This document shows positions 6,811 to 13,986 of a stretch of 13,986 bases of DNA, in pieces. This DNA is from Bacillota bacterium (GTDB taxonomy: Bacteria > Bacillota > Clostridia > Christensenellales > CAG-138): contig JAEWYV010000041.1 of assembly GCA_023458615.1 (NCBI GenBank), forward strand, positions 1 through 13,986. The letters run 5' to 3'. The position numbers and the translations under genes are program-made. The notes beneath the pieces were generated by a model, which saw only the letters and a list, made by a program, of their open reading frames with translations, was not told the origin of the DNA and did no database searches. Each line of letters opens with the position of its first letter. The stretch's first letter is position 1.

Positions 6811-7800
6811 TCAACCGTAAAAATCATTGCCGCCATATGTGCCGTAGTAGGTACGCGTGCCCCAGGTCTTGTCCGTTGTCGCGCTGCGGAAAGACATCAC
6901 GCTGCTGTCCAGCAGCCGGCTTCCATTGTTGAGCACGTCGTTGGCATATCCAATCACGCTATCTGGTATCGTTTTGGTCAAAAAATCGCTTCTGCCCACA
7001 ACGGAGAACTGGCTCTTTTGATACACCACATCATATACCGAGCCAGGCCATTTGCCGGACTCTACCCGATTGAGAATGACGCAGACCACTGCGCGGTATC
7101 CGTCCTCCGATTTTCCGGATTCAAAATAGGCCACACGTGCGGCAAGCAAAACATCCTCTCCGCTGTAGGGTCCGCTTACATTCGGCGGCTCCTGTGCAGA
7201 GGTCGTTGCGGGGCTCGGGGTTGGAGTTGCCGTTGGTTTCGCTGTTGGAGCCGGGGTGATGGTGAAGCTTCCGTCCGTGGTCGCCGCGGGTTTAGGCGTT
7301 GCCGTTTCTATCGGTTTCTCTGTCACCTTTGCGGTCGGCTTTGGCGTATTTGTCGCCTTTGGCGTTGCCTTCGCCGTTGTCTTAGGTGTTGCGGTCGCTT
7401 TCGGTTTTTCCGTCGTTGCCGGGCTTGACGTCGGCGTTGGGCTTGGCGTCGGCGTCGGGGTAACCGGCGGCGCGCTCGGCACCGGTGTCGGCGTCAAAAC
7501 GGGGGTCACCGTCGGCTCATTTGTTGCCATCAGATTAATCTGCGCTCCGTCTTCGGATACCAGTGTGCCATCCGCCTGCGTTTCCCCTTCGTTTTGTGAA
7601 ACAACGGTGATGCCGTATTTCGCGTTCGTTTGCTCCTGTGCGCCTTCGTTAATCGAGATCACCTCGGGCGCGGGCGACGGAGTTGCGAGAGCAACAGAGA
7701 GCGTCTGGACAGCCGCCGCCTCCGCGCAGCCATTCAGCAGCGGGAAGGTGGCGGTTATGATGAGCGCAAGCGCGATTCTTTTCACGCGTCCGTTCTGCAA
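6811..7800 (-). CDS. Lipoprotein with SleB/CwlJ-type cell wall hydrolase domain
   Basis: Predicted surface lipoprotein that should cut peptidoglycan. N-terminus: positive residues, a hydrophobic stretch (about 9-21) and a lipobox LLNGC with the lipidated Cys at 25. Residues about 95-210 are a Thr/Pro/Ala/Lys-rich, low-complexity linker that probably spans the wall. Residues about 215-329 are a Hydrolase_2 (SleB/CwlJ) domain with the signature LLAARVAYFESGKS, catalytic-position E227, VILNRVESGKWPGSV and a C-terminal DFYG. The start is uncertain: TTG at 7800 has AAGGA 10 nt upstream. An in-frame GTG at 7785 would give a more typical MKR signal-peptide start but has no SD. It lies 23 nt after hslU and is probably co-transcribed. 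SleB and CwlJ act in spore germination, but the lipobox and long linker point to a vegetative or general wall hydrolase here, so I give no symbol. Confidence 0.85.
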   Translation of the reverse strand: MQNGRVKRIALALIITATFPLLNGCAEAAAVQTLSVALATPSPAPEVISINEGAQEQTNAKYGITVVSQNEGETQADGTLVSEDGAQINLMATNEPTVTPVLTPTPVPSAPPVTPTPTPSPTPTSSPATTEKPKATATPKTTAKATPKATNTPKPTAKVTEKPIETATPKPAATTDGSFTITPAPTAKPTATPTPSPATTSAQEPPNVSGPYSGEDVLLAARVAYFESGKSEDGYRAVVCVILNRVESGKWPGSVYDVVYQKSQFSVVGRSDFLTKTIPDSVIGYANDVLNNGSRLLDSSVMSFRSATTDKTWGTRTYYGTYGGNDFYG

Positions 7801-7823
7801 ATATTCTCGTTCCTTATCGTTTG

Positions 7824-9215
7824 TTAGAGAATGTATTTGTGGATATCATCCTCGTGGAATTCCTCACCTAGATGCTCGTCCACATAGGCCGCGTCGATAT
7901 TGAGTTCGATCTCCGGGTGCTGCCCGTTCGCGTTAAAAGAGATGTCGTCAAGCAGGTTCTCCATAACCGTGTGCAGGCGGCGCGCGCCAATATTCTCGGT
8001 GTTTTCGTTGGCAAGGTAGGCAAACTTCGCAATTTCGCGCAGCGCGTCCGGCGCAAAGCTGAGCTTCACCTTGTCCGCCGAAAGCAATGCGGTATATTGC
8101 TTGGTTACCGCGTTTTCCGGCTGGGTTAAAATCTTCTCGAAATCTTCCTGCGTCAGGTCATCCAGCTTCACACGAATCGGGAAACGCCCCTGTAATTCTG
8201 GAATCAGATCGCTTACCTTTGCAGTGTGGAAGGCGCCCGCGGCGATAAAGAGCATATAGTCGGTTTTCACGGGGCCATACTTCGTGCTGACCACGCTGCC
8301 CTCTACGATGGGCAAAATATCGCGTTGTACGCCCTCACGGGAAACATCCGGTCCGCCCATGCGATCCGATCCCGCAATCTTATCAATCTCGTCGATAAAG
8401 ATGATGCCGTCCTGCTCCGCGCGCTGTAAGGCTTCGCGGTGGACGTCGTCCATATCGATTCGCTTTTCACTCTCCTGCTGAACAATCACGCGGCGCGCTT
8501 CCCGCACGGGCAGCTTGCGGCGCTTGGTTTTCTTCGGCAGAAAATCACCAAACATTTCGCCAATGTTTAGATCGATTCCGGCAGCAAACATTGCGTCATT
8601 CTTGCCACCCTGCTCCTCCACCTCAACCTCAACCAGTTCCTTTTCGAGTTTACCCGCGCGTAGCTCTGCAAGAACGCGCTCGCGTTCGCTGTAGCGGCGC
8701 GCCTTTTCCTCCTCGCTGGGTTCCGGTTCGCTGGGTTGGGGCTGCCCCGCGCCGAGGAGTATCTGTAGCGGATTCTGCTGCTGTCTCTGCTCGCGCTTTT
8801 TCGCGCCGGGCAACAACAGATCCACCAGCGCCTGCTCGGCGGCGGCCTCCGCAACGAGGCGAACATCCTCCATGCGCTGGTTCATGCTGATGCGGATGGC
8901 GGCATCCACAAGGTCTCGTACCATGCTCTCCACATCGCGCCCGACATACCCGACCTCTGTATATTTCGTGGCCTCAACCTTGACAAACGGCGCGTCTACA
9001 AGTTTTGCAAGCCTTCTTGCGATCTCGGTTTTACCGACGCCCGTCGGTCCAATCATCACGATGTTTTTCGGGGTGATCTCCTCGCGTAGTTCCTCGCTCA
9101 GCTGGCTTCTGCGATAGCGGTTTCTCAGCGCAACGGCAACCGCGCGCTTAGCCTTGTCCTGGCCGATAATATATTTATCCAGCGCTTCCACAATCTCTCT
9201 TGGCGTCAATTGCAT
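7824..9215 (-). CDS. hslU: ATP-dependent protease ATPase subunit HslU (ClpY)
   Basis: AAA+ unfoldase that feeds substrates to the HslV protease; cytoplasmic hexamer. 463 residues from the ATG at 9215. Walker A GPTGVGKT is at 56-63, the pore loop GYVG at 89-92, Walker B IIFIDEID at 271-278, and the sensor-2 block GARRL at 410-414. The I-domain (about 110-240) carries a Gln/Glu-rich stretch. The C-terminus ends in KYIL, the hydrophobic tail that docks into HslV. The ATG at 9215 is chosen over TTG at 9224 because the GGAGGAGG SD, lying in the last hslV codons, is correctly spaced only for the ATG. Only 5 nt separate it from the hslV stop, which suggests translational coupling. In many Bacillota codY comes next; here a lipoprotein gene does. 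Confidence 0.97.
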   Translation of the reverse strand: MQLTPREIVEALDKYIIGQDKAKRAVAVALRNRYRRSQLSEELREEITPKNIVMIGPTGVGKTEIARRLAKLVDAPFVKVEATKYTEVGYVGRDVESMVRDLVDAAIRISMNQRMEDVRLVAEAAAEQALVDLLLPGAKKREQRQQQNPLQILLGAGQPQPSEPEPSEEEKARRYSERERVLAELRAGKLEKELVEVEVEEQGGKNDAMFAAGIDLNIGEMFGDFLPKKTKRRKLPVREARRVIVQQESEKRIDMDDVHREALQRAEQDGIIFIDEIDKIAGSDRMGGPDVSREGVQRDILPIVEGSVVSTKYGPVKTDYMLFIAAGAFHTAKVSDLIPELQGRFPIRVKLDDLTQEDFEKILTQPENAVTKQYTALLSADKVKLSFAPDALREIAKFAYLANENTENIGARRLHTVMENLLDDISFNANGQHPEIELNIDAAYVDEHLGEEFHEDDIHKYIL

Positions 9216-9220
9216 ATGCG

Positions 9221-9754
9221 TCAAACCTCCTCCACCGTGATGTTTCCGTTGGTAAAGACGCAGATATCGCCCGCAATGCGCAGCGCTTTTTCCGCAACCT
9301 GCGTTGCGCTAAGGTCGGTGTTGGCCTTGAGCGCTTTTGCAGCGGCGAGCGCATACATGCCGCCCGATCCGATGGCGGCAATACCGTCGTCGGGATCGAT
9401 GACCTCTCCGGTACCTGAGACGATCAGCAGTTCCTCTTTATTGGCAACGATGAGCAGTGCCTCAAGCTTATGCATAATCTTATCGCTGCGCCAGTCCTGC
9501 GCAAGCGATACCGCAGCACGAGTAAGGTTCCCGCTATATTGCTCCAGTTTTTTCTCAAACCGCTCGCAGAGCGAGAATGCATCTGCAACAGATCCCGCAA
9601 AACCCACCACGACCTGATCGTGATAGAGCCTTCGGACTTTTTTTGCCGTTGCTTTCATGATAACGGTCTCGCTCATCGTTACCTGTCCGTCGCCTGCAAC
9701 GGCACACTTGCCATCTTTTTTGACGGCGATTATCGTCGTACCCCTTAATTCCAA
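9221..9754 (-). CDS. hslV: ATP-dependent protease catalytic subunit HslV (ClpQ/CodW)
   Basis: Proteasome-like peptidase forming a double ring capped by HslU. 177 residues from a TTG start at 9754. The nucleophile block RGTTIIAVKKDGK follows a short MELRG propeptide, so Thr6 is the expected N-terminal nucleophile after processing. The family blocks AVAGDGQVTM, VVGFAGSVADAF and AIGSGGMYALAAA are present. The TTG start is decided by a perfect AAGGAGG SD about 9 nt upstream and by the family's usual N-terminus. A longer frame opening at 9814 adds 20 residues without homology or SD. The gap before it (9755-9957) has a hairpin and a palindrome that may carry its promoter. hslU follows directly. xerC, often found just upstream of hslV in Bacillota, is absent here. 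Confidence 0.96.
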   Translation of the reverse strand: MELRGTTIIAVKKDGKCAVAGDGQVTMSETVIMKATAKKVRRLYHDQVVVGFAGSVADAFSLCERFEKKLEQYSGNLTRAAVSLAQDWRSDKIMHKLEALLIVANKEELLIVSGTGEVIDPDDGIAAIGSGGMYALAAAKALKANTDLSATQVAEKALRIAGDICVFTNGNITVEEV

Positions 9755-9822
9755 GCGGGTAATCCTCCTTGCTGTTGCGCCGCATATAATCTTATCAGCA
9801 TCCTGAGGGATCACCGCGCGCG

Positions 9823-9839
9823 CAGGTAGTTTCTACCTG
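9823..9839. promoter_or_regulatory. Perfect palindrome CAGGTAG-N3-CTACCTG, candidate operator
   Basis: Two 7-bp arms (9823-9829 and 9833-9839) are separated by TTT. It lies about 3 nt downstream of a -10-like TATGAT and covers the predicted start point of an hslV transcript. It matches neither the CIRCE (HrcA) nor the CtsR consensus known to me. Regulator unknown; it could instead form an RNA hairpin if transcription starts further upstream. Confidence 0.45.
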
Positions 9840-9842
9840 AAT

Positions 9843-9848
9843 ATCATA
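9843..9848 (-). promoter_or_regulatory. Possible -10 element for hslVU
   Basis: TATGAT matches 5 of 6 positions of the sigma-A -10, but no recognisable -35 lies 16-18 bp upstream and there is no TGn extension. Listed only because it is adjacent to the palindrome and in the right place. Confidence 0.25.
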
Positions 9849-9854
9849 CTAGCA

Positions 9855-9876
9855 CAAAGCGGGCGCATTCGCCCGC
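9855..9876 (-). terminator. Probable weak terminator hairpin after trmFO
   Basis: A 7-bp GC-only stem (GCGGGCG at 9859-9865 with CGCCCGC at 9870-9876) has a 4-nt loop. On the minus strand it is followed by only TTTGTG, so termination may be partial. It is 81 nt downstream of the trmFO stop. Confidence 0.5.
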
Positions 9877-9957
9877 ATTCGCACATTCGTTTTCAATTCT
9901 TTCACGATTTTTATATCATTGATTGGGGCAAAATTACTCACCAATCGGAAATTTACA

Positions 9958-11253
9958 TTATAGCCCTGCTTTGCATTCCTGAATCAGTGCAAGTGCGCGC
10001 TCCGCAATTTTTCCATAGCGCTCCGTCTTCTTTCGAATCCGTTGCTGCAGGCCGTCCATGATGCCAAAGGTGACATTCATCGGTTGAAAATCGTCGCCCA
10101 CGTAGCCGGAGACATAGTGTCCCAGAGAACCGATTGCGGTCTTTGCCGAAAAATCGACGGGTGGTTTCCCGGCGAGCTGATTGGCCAGCGACAGCGCCGC
10201 GACAAATCCGCTGGACGCGGACTCCACATAGCCCTCTACCCCGGTCATTTGACCCGCAAAATACAAACCGGGATGCGAGCGCATCTGATAATCGTAGTTA
10301 AGCAGCTTTGGCGATTGGAGGAAGGTGTTGCGATGCATGACGCCATAGCGCGCGAACTCCGCATTTTCCAAACCCGGGATCAGTCCAAAGACGCGCTTCT
10401 GCTCACCGAATTTTAGATTGGTCTGGAAGCCGACTAGGTTAAAGAGCTTTCCGTCCTTATCGTCCTGCCGAAGCTGTACAACGGCATATGGTTCTTTGCC
10501 GTCAATCTCCAGCCCAACGGGTTTCAGCGGCCCAAAGCAGAGCGTTTGTTCTCCGCGCTTTGCCATCACCTCGACCGGCATGCATCCTTCAAACACGCGT
10601 GGCGTTTCAAAGCTATGCAGTTCCGCCGTCTCGGCGGAGATCAACGCCTGGTAAAAGGCCGCGTATTCCTCCCGCGTCATCGGGCAATTGAGGTAGTCAT
10701 CCCCGCGCCCGTAGCGAGACGCGCGGTATACCTTCGTCATATCCAGCGAGTCGTAGGTTACAATCGGCGCCGCCGCATCATAAAAATGGAGCGGCTCTCC
10801 CGTCAGTCTCGCAATATCCTCCGCCAACGCGTCCGAGGTCAACGGGCCTGTAGCGATGATTGCAGGCGCATCCGGCACTCGGGTGATTTCCTCGCTGTGC
10901 ACGGTGATGTTGGGATGGGAGCGGATGATCTGCGTCGTGCGTGCGGAAAATCCGTCGCGATCTACCGCAAGCGCACCGCCCGCAGGGACACGTGTTTCGT
11001 CCGCAACGCGAAGCACGAGAGAACCCAGAATCCGTAGTTCGGCTTTGAGCAGCCCGACTGCGTTTTCGATGCGGTCGGAGCGCAGGGAATTGCTGCAGAC
11101 CAGCTCGCAAAAATCTTCGCTATGGTGCGCCGGGCTCATCTTCTGCGGTTTCATCTCGTAAAGATCCACCGCGATGCCCCGCTCGGCGAGCTGATAGGCC
11201 GCCTCGCAGCCAGCTAACCCCGCGCCTATGACCAAGACGCGTGTTTCGCTCAT
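9958..11253 (-). CDS. trmFO: Methylenetetrahydrofolate-tRNA-(uracil-54-C5)-methyltransferase TrmFO
   Basis: Flavin- and folate-dependent enzyme that makes ribothymidine (m5U54) in the T-loop of tRNAs; cytoplasmic. 431 residues from the ATG at 11253. The N-terminal FAD-binding Rossmann motif is VIGAGLAGCEAA (8-19). C53 in ELVCSNSLRS matches the catalytic-region Cys53 of B. subtilis TrmFO, and C224 in FEGCMPVE matches its Cys226. The C-terminal FAD-binding block FAGQMTGVEGYVESASSG is intact. The start overlaps the topA stop by 4 nt (ATGA) and has AGAGGT about 9 nt upstream, so translation is probably coupled to topA. An in-frame extension to 11313 would overlap topA and is not supported. The older name Gid is a synonym. 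A hairpin follows. Confidence 0.97.
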   Translation of the reverse strand: MSETRVLVIGAGLAGCEAAYQLAERGIAVDLYEMKPQKMSPAHHSEDFCELVCSNSLRSDRIENAVGLLKAELRILGSLVLRVADETRVPAGGALAVDRDGFSARTTQIIRSHPNITVHSEEITRVPDAPAIIATGPLTSDALAEDIARLTGEPLHFYDAAAPIVTYDSLDMTKVYRASRYGRGDDYLNCPMTREEYAAFYQALISAETAELHSFETPRVFEGCMPVEVMAKRGEQTLCFGPLKPVGLEIDGKEPYAVVQLRQDDKDGKLFNLVGFQTNLKFGEQKRVFGLIPGLENAEFARYGVMHRNTFLQSPKLLNYDYQMRSHPGLYFAGQMTGVEGYVESASSGFVAALSLANQLAGKPPVDFSAKTAIGSLGHYVSGYVGDDFQPMNVTFGIMDGLQQRIRKKTERYGKIAERALALIQECKAGL

Positions 11254-13364
11254 TCGGCTTCGACCTCTTTTTCGTCCTTGTTCTTCTTGGCGTTGCGGTG
11301 AATGTAGCCGCATTCTTTATTCATGCAGGCAATATAGCTGCCGTTTTGCCCGATCTTCTGTACCATCATGCCGCCGCATTGCGGGCAGGCCATCTTAGTG
11401 GGCTTGTCCCAGGAGACAAAGTCGCATTCGGGGTACCGTTCGCAGCCGTAGAATGCCTTGCCGCGCTTGCTCTTGCGCTTGATGAGCGCCGCGCCGCACT
11501 TGGGGCAGGGTACATCGATCTTCTCGACAATCGCCTTTGTATTGCGGCAAGTCGGAAAATTCGGACAGGCGAGAAATTTACCGAAGCGTCCGAGTTTATA
11601 GACCATCATCGCGCCGCATTTTTCGCAGACAACGTCCGAAACCTCGTCCGGTATCTTTTCCGGCGGCGCTTTCTCCAGAGCGACGGCGACCTTCTCATGG
11701 AATGGGGCGTAGAATTTACCGAGAACGTCCACCCAGGCGACCTTATCCTCTTCCACGCCGTCGAGCTCGCCCTCCATCATGGCGGTGAACTGAACATCCA
11801 CGATCTCGTCAAAATTCTCCATCATAAAGCGGTTGACGACAAATCCAAGCTCAGTCGGCACCAGCTGCTTTTTCTCGCGCGCAATGTAGCCGCGCTCCAC
11901 AATGGTGGAAATCGTCGGAGAATAGGTACTCGGTCGACCGATCCCCTTTTCCTCCAGCGCCTTCACCAGCGTTGCTTCGGTGTAGCGTGCCGGCGGCTGG
12001 GTAAACTTTTGCTCGCTTTCGAGTTTTTCCGCTTTACAGGACTCACCCGCGGCGAGTTCCGGCAGGGTGGTCTCCTTCTCCTGCGCGTCATCCCGACCTT
12101 CGGTATAGATTGCGGTGAATCCATCAAATATGGTGCGAATTCCGTTGGCACGGAAGGTAGCACCCGCGCAATCCAGCGTCACTTGCGTGGTCGCAAAGGT
12201 TGCGTCGCTCATCTGGCTCGCGAGAAACCGCTCATAGATGAGCTTATAGAGGCGGAACTGCTCCCCCGTCAGGTGGTCCTTGATGGCGGCGGGCTCATTA
12301 TCTACGCTGGTCGGGCGGATGGCTTCGTGCGCATCCTGCGCGTTGTCGCGCCCTTTATAAAAATTCGGCTTCTCCGGAATATACTTCTCTCCATAGCGCC
12401 CCGCGATAAATGCACGCGCGGACTGCTGCGCTTCGGTCGCGATGCGGACGGAATCGGTACGGATATAGGAGATTAAACCAACCGCACCTTTGCCGCCAAT
12501 CTCAATGCCCTCATAGAGCTGCTGTGCAATCATCATCGTTCGCTTTGTCGTAAAGCCAAGCTTGCGGGAGGCTTCCTGCTGCAGGCTGCTCGTCGTAAAC
12601 GGCGGCGCAGGATGACGGGACTTTACCCCCTCTTTCACATCCGTTATGGTGAAGAGGTTGTTTTCAATGCGCGATACGACCTCCGCCGCATCTGCTTCGT
12701 TGCAGATATCCCTCTTTGTGCCGTTCTCGCCGTAATATTTCGCTTCAAATGTCTTTTTATTGGCAATCTCGCGCAGCTTTGCTGTGATGTTCCAGTATTC
12801 CTCCGGCACAAACGCGCGAATTTCCGCCTCGCGGTCGCAGATGATGCGTGTTGCAACGCTCTGCACGCGACCGGCTGAGAGACCCTTACGCACTTTTCTC
12901 CAAAGGATCGGACTAATCTCATAGCCTACCAATCGATCCAGAATACGCCGTGCCTGCTGCGCGTTGACAAGGCGCATGTCGATGGCGCGCGCACCCTTGA
13001 TGGAATTCTTCACCGCGGTTGCGGTGATCTCGTTGAACACGATGCGGCACTTGCTCGTCTCATCCAGATTGAGCACTTGCGCCAGATGCCAGCTGATGGC
13101 CTCCCCCTCGCGATCAGGGTCGGTCGCGAGATACACTTTCTCGGCGGTCTTCGCTTCCTTGCGGATACGCTCAAGGACATCGCCCCGTCCGCGCAGGGTG
13201 ATATATTTCGGCTCAAAATTGTTTTCAATCTTAACGCCGAGCTGACTCTTGGGCAAATCGCGAATGTGTCCGTTGGACGCGACCACCTTGAATTTATTTC
13301 CTAAGAATTTTCCGATCGTCTTCGCCTTTGCCGGCGACTCAACGATAACCAATGATTCTGACAT
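11250..13364 (-). CDS. topA: DNA topoisomerase I (type IA)
   Basis: Relaxes negatively supercoiled DNA by cutting one strand through a 5'-phosphotyrosyl link. 704 residues from the ATG at 13364. The TOPRIM domain starts with LVIVESPAKAKTIGKFLG and holds E9 and the TDPDREGEA acidic triad (81-89). The catalytic tyrosine is Y300 in LISYIRTDSVR. The C-terminal tail has three zinc ribbons with Cys at about 580/583/600/606, 620/623/641/647 and 660/663/680/685, the usual number for Bacillota TopA. The start is fixed by TAGGAGGA 6 nt upstream and by homology beginning at residue 2; the longer frame to 13427 is not supported. A near-consensus promoter lies at 13442-13470. trmFO overlaps its stop. The acidic/lysine tail after the last ribbon is short and ordinary. 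Confidence 0.98.
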   Translation of the reverse strand: MSESLVIVESPAKAKTIGKFLGNKFKVVASNGHIRDLPKSQLGVKIENNFEPKYITLRGRGDVLERIRKEAKTAEKVYLATDPDREGEAISWHLAQVLNLDETSKCRIVFNEITATAVKNSIKGARAIDMRLVNAQQARRILDRLVGYEISPILWRKVRKGLSAGRVQSVATRIICDREAEIRAFVPEEYWNITAKLREIANKKTFEAKYYGENGTKRDICNEADAAEVVSRIENNLFTITDVKEGVKSRHPAPPFTTSSLQQEASRKLGFTTKRTMMIAQQLYEGIEIGGKGAVGLISYIRTDSVRIATEAQQSARAFIAGRYGEKYIPEKPNFYKGRDNAQDAHEAIRPTSVDNEPAAIKDHLTGEQFRLYKLIYERFLASQMSDATFATTQVTLDCAGATFRANGIRTIFDGFTAIYTEGRDDAQEKETTLPELAAGESCKAEKLESEQKFTQPPARYTEATLVKALEEKGIGRPSTYSPTISTIVERGYIAREKKQLVPTELGFVVNRFMMENFDEIVDVQFTAMMEGELDGVEEDKVAWVDVLGKFYAPFHEKVAVALEKAPPEKIPDEVSDVVCEKCGAMMVYKLGRFGKFLACPNFPTCRNTKAIVEKIDVPCPKCGAALIKRKSKRGKAFYGCERYPECDFVSWDKPTKMACPQCGGMMVQKIGQNGSYIACMNKECGYIHRNAKKNKDEKEVEAE

Positions 13365-13736
13365 ATCATTCCTCCTACCGAACGGCACCCAAGCAGGCAT
13401 GTCACGCGTTATATGCGTATGACTCATTCGGCAACTGCTTCATTATTCCGAAAATCTGCAATTCTGTCAAGATAAATATTGTGAAGGATATATTTAGACT
13501 ACAAGAAATGACGCAAAAAACCGGATGTTTCTTGCAAAATACTCGACGATAACGAAGCCTCCGACTTGCACTTTCAGAAATTTCTACATATATATGTAAT
13601 GTATGCTGCGTTCGCGATACGGCATTCTATCGATGGTTTTAGCGAAGTTATCATGCTTATGGATTGCATCCCGCGAGAGCGATTCTGGTCTGGCCAATAT
13701 TACTCTTAATAACTGTTTTATGAATGCGCATCGGTT
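13365..13736 (-). other. 372-bp gene-free region between dprA and topA
   Basis: It holds the topA promoter and leader (13365-13470). Beyond that is an AT-rich part with a 14-bp perfect palindrome TACATATATATGTA (13585-13598), an adjoining 10-bp palindrome AGAAATTTCT (13576-13585), and a hairpin-prone segment at 13513-13535. No convincing terminator for dprA, no tRNA and no credible ORF were seen. Confidence 0.6.
13442..13470 (-). promoter_or_regulatory. Sigma-A promoter of topA
   Basis: Consensus -35 TTGACA at 13465-13470, 17-bp spacer, -10 AATAAT at 13442-13447 (5 of 6). The upstream stretch is AT-rich, like an UP element. The predicted start point near 13435 gives a leader of about 71 nt ending in a strong SD. 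Confidence 0.82.
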
Positions 13737-13986
13737 TTAAACATCCTTGAGTTTGGTGCGCTCTGTGTCTACTGCATACCGTCTGCCGGGCAAGACCTGT
13801 AAAATGCCGGAAAACTGTAATTCCGTAAGTGAAGCGTTCATTGTTCCAATCGGTAGTGTCAGCGCGTCACAAAGCTCGTCGAAACTCATTTCCCCTGCTT
13901 TGAGCAGGCGGCAGATGGCGCGCTGATCCGCAGTGAGCGAAGAAAGCAGCACCACGTTCGCCTCCGGCTTAATATCGGCGGGTACA
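13737..13986 (-). CDS. dprA: DNA-processing protein DprA, C-terminal winged-helix fragment
   Basis: DprA protects incoming single-stranded DNA during transformation and loads RecA; it is widely conserved even in species not known to be competent. Only the last 82 residues are visible; the frame is open to the right edge with no start in the window. They form the C-terminal winged-helix (DprA_WH) domain: LTADQRAICRLLKAGEMSFDEL, a helix-turn-helix stretch and the wing ending in GILQVLPGRRYAV. The Rossmann core lies outside. The assignment is supported by context, because dprA immediately precedes topA in many Bacillota. An internal GTG near 13955 is not a real start. No terminator is evident after the stop, so some read-through towards topA is possible. 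Confidence 0.88.
   Translation of the reverse strand, partial: VPADIKPEANVVLLSSLTADQRAICRLLKAGEMSFDELCDALTLPIGTMNASLTELQFSGILQVLPGRRYAVDTERTKLKDV

Larger units (their letters stand above)
9755..9957 (-). other. Gap between trmFO and hslV in place of xerC
   Basis: 203 bp with no credible gene. It contains a hairpin after trmFO, three CATTCG repeats (9866-9871, 9876-9881, 9884-9889), a candidate -10 and a perfect inverted repeat at 9823-9839. An inverted repeat GATTGG/CCAATC also lies near 9918-9944. This is a regulatory-looking region, probably the end of the topA-trmFO unit and the start of hslVU. Confidence 0.5.

Noticed and set aside
7256..7903. 215-residue plus-strand frame with Gly/Val-rich repeats
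   Set aside because: It is the complement of the Thr/Pro-rich linker of the lipoprotein gene; the repeats come from that low-complexity coding sequence.
11241..12476. 411-residue plus-strand open frame opposite topA
   Set aside because: Antisense to intact topA with His/Arg/Leu-rich shadow composition and no family resemblance.
13352..13552. 66-residue plus-strand frame over the topA promoter
   Set aside because: It overlaps the topA start and promoter, has no SD, and its sequence resembles no family.

Overview
This window is a stretch of core chromosome from a member of the Bacillota, most likely class Clostridia. The evidence is gene order: dprA-topA-trmFO-hslV-hslU is the classic Bacillota cluster. 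Ribonuclease J, a YlbF-family protein and an efp-linked acidic zinc-ribbon protein of the clostridial CD1247 type also occur. Shine-Dalgarno sequences are mostly strong (AGGAGG-like), and base composition looks moderately GC-rich and even. No phage, insertion sequence, CRISPR array, tRNA or rRNA was seen. Every supported gene is on the minus strand, so transcription runs from high to low coordinates.

Right part (13986 to about 7800): the C-terminal end of dprA runs off the right edge. A 372-bp gene-free gap follows, with a near-consensus sigma-A promoter for topA. topA (DNA topoisomerase I) overlaps trmFO (tRNA m5U54 methyltransferase) by 4 bp. A 203-bp gap sits where many Bacillota carry xerC. 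It holds a hairpin, short direct repeats and a palindrome beside a candidate -10. Next come hslV and hslU, the subunits of an ATP-dependent protease, 5 nt apart. A lipoprotein with a SleB/CwlJ-type wall hydrolase domain follows, in the slot often filled by codY.

Middle (6800 to 3277): a candidate promoter precedes ribonuclease J, then a ylbF-family gene, then mltG (endolytic transglycosylase), ending at a clear intrinsic terminator. This unit joins RNA turnover with peptidoglycan synthesis.

Left part (3207 to 1): a strong promoter lies so close to the pepP start that the mRNA should be nearly leaderless. It drives pepP (Xaa-Pro aminopeptidase), efp (elongation factor P) and the CD1247-like protein, ending at a strong terminator. 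After that, dgt (a dNTP triphosphohydrolase of the HD family) begins and runs off the left edge.

The protein genes are all recognisable housekeeping families. I did not find a convincing undescribed system. The points worth a second look are regulatory (the leaderless pepP promoter, the palindrome at the hslV promoter, the hairpins around the efp stop) and contextual (RNase J beside YlbF, the uncharacterised CD1247-like protein, the SleB-like lipoprotein in the codY position).
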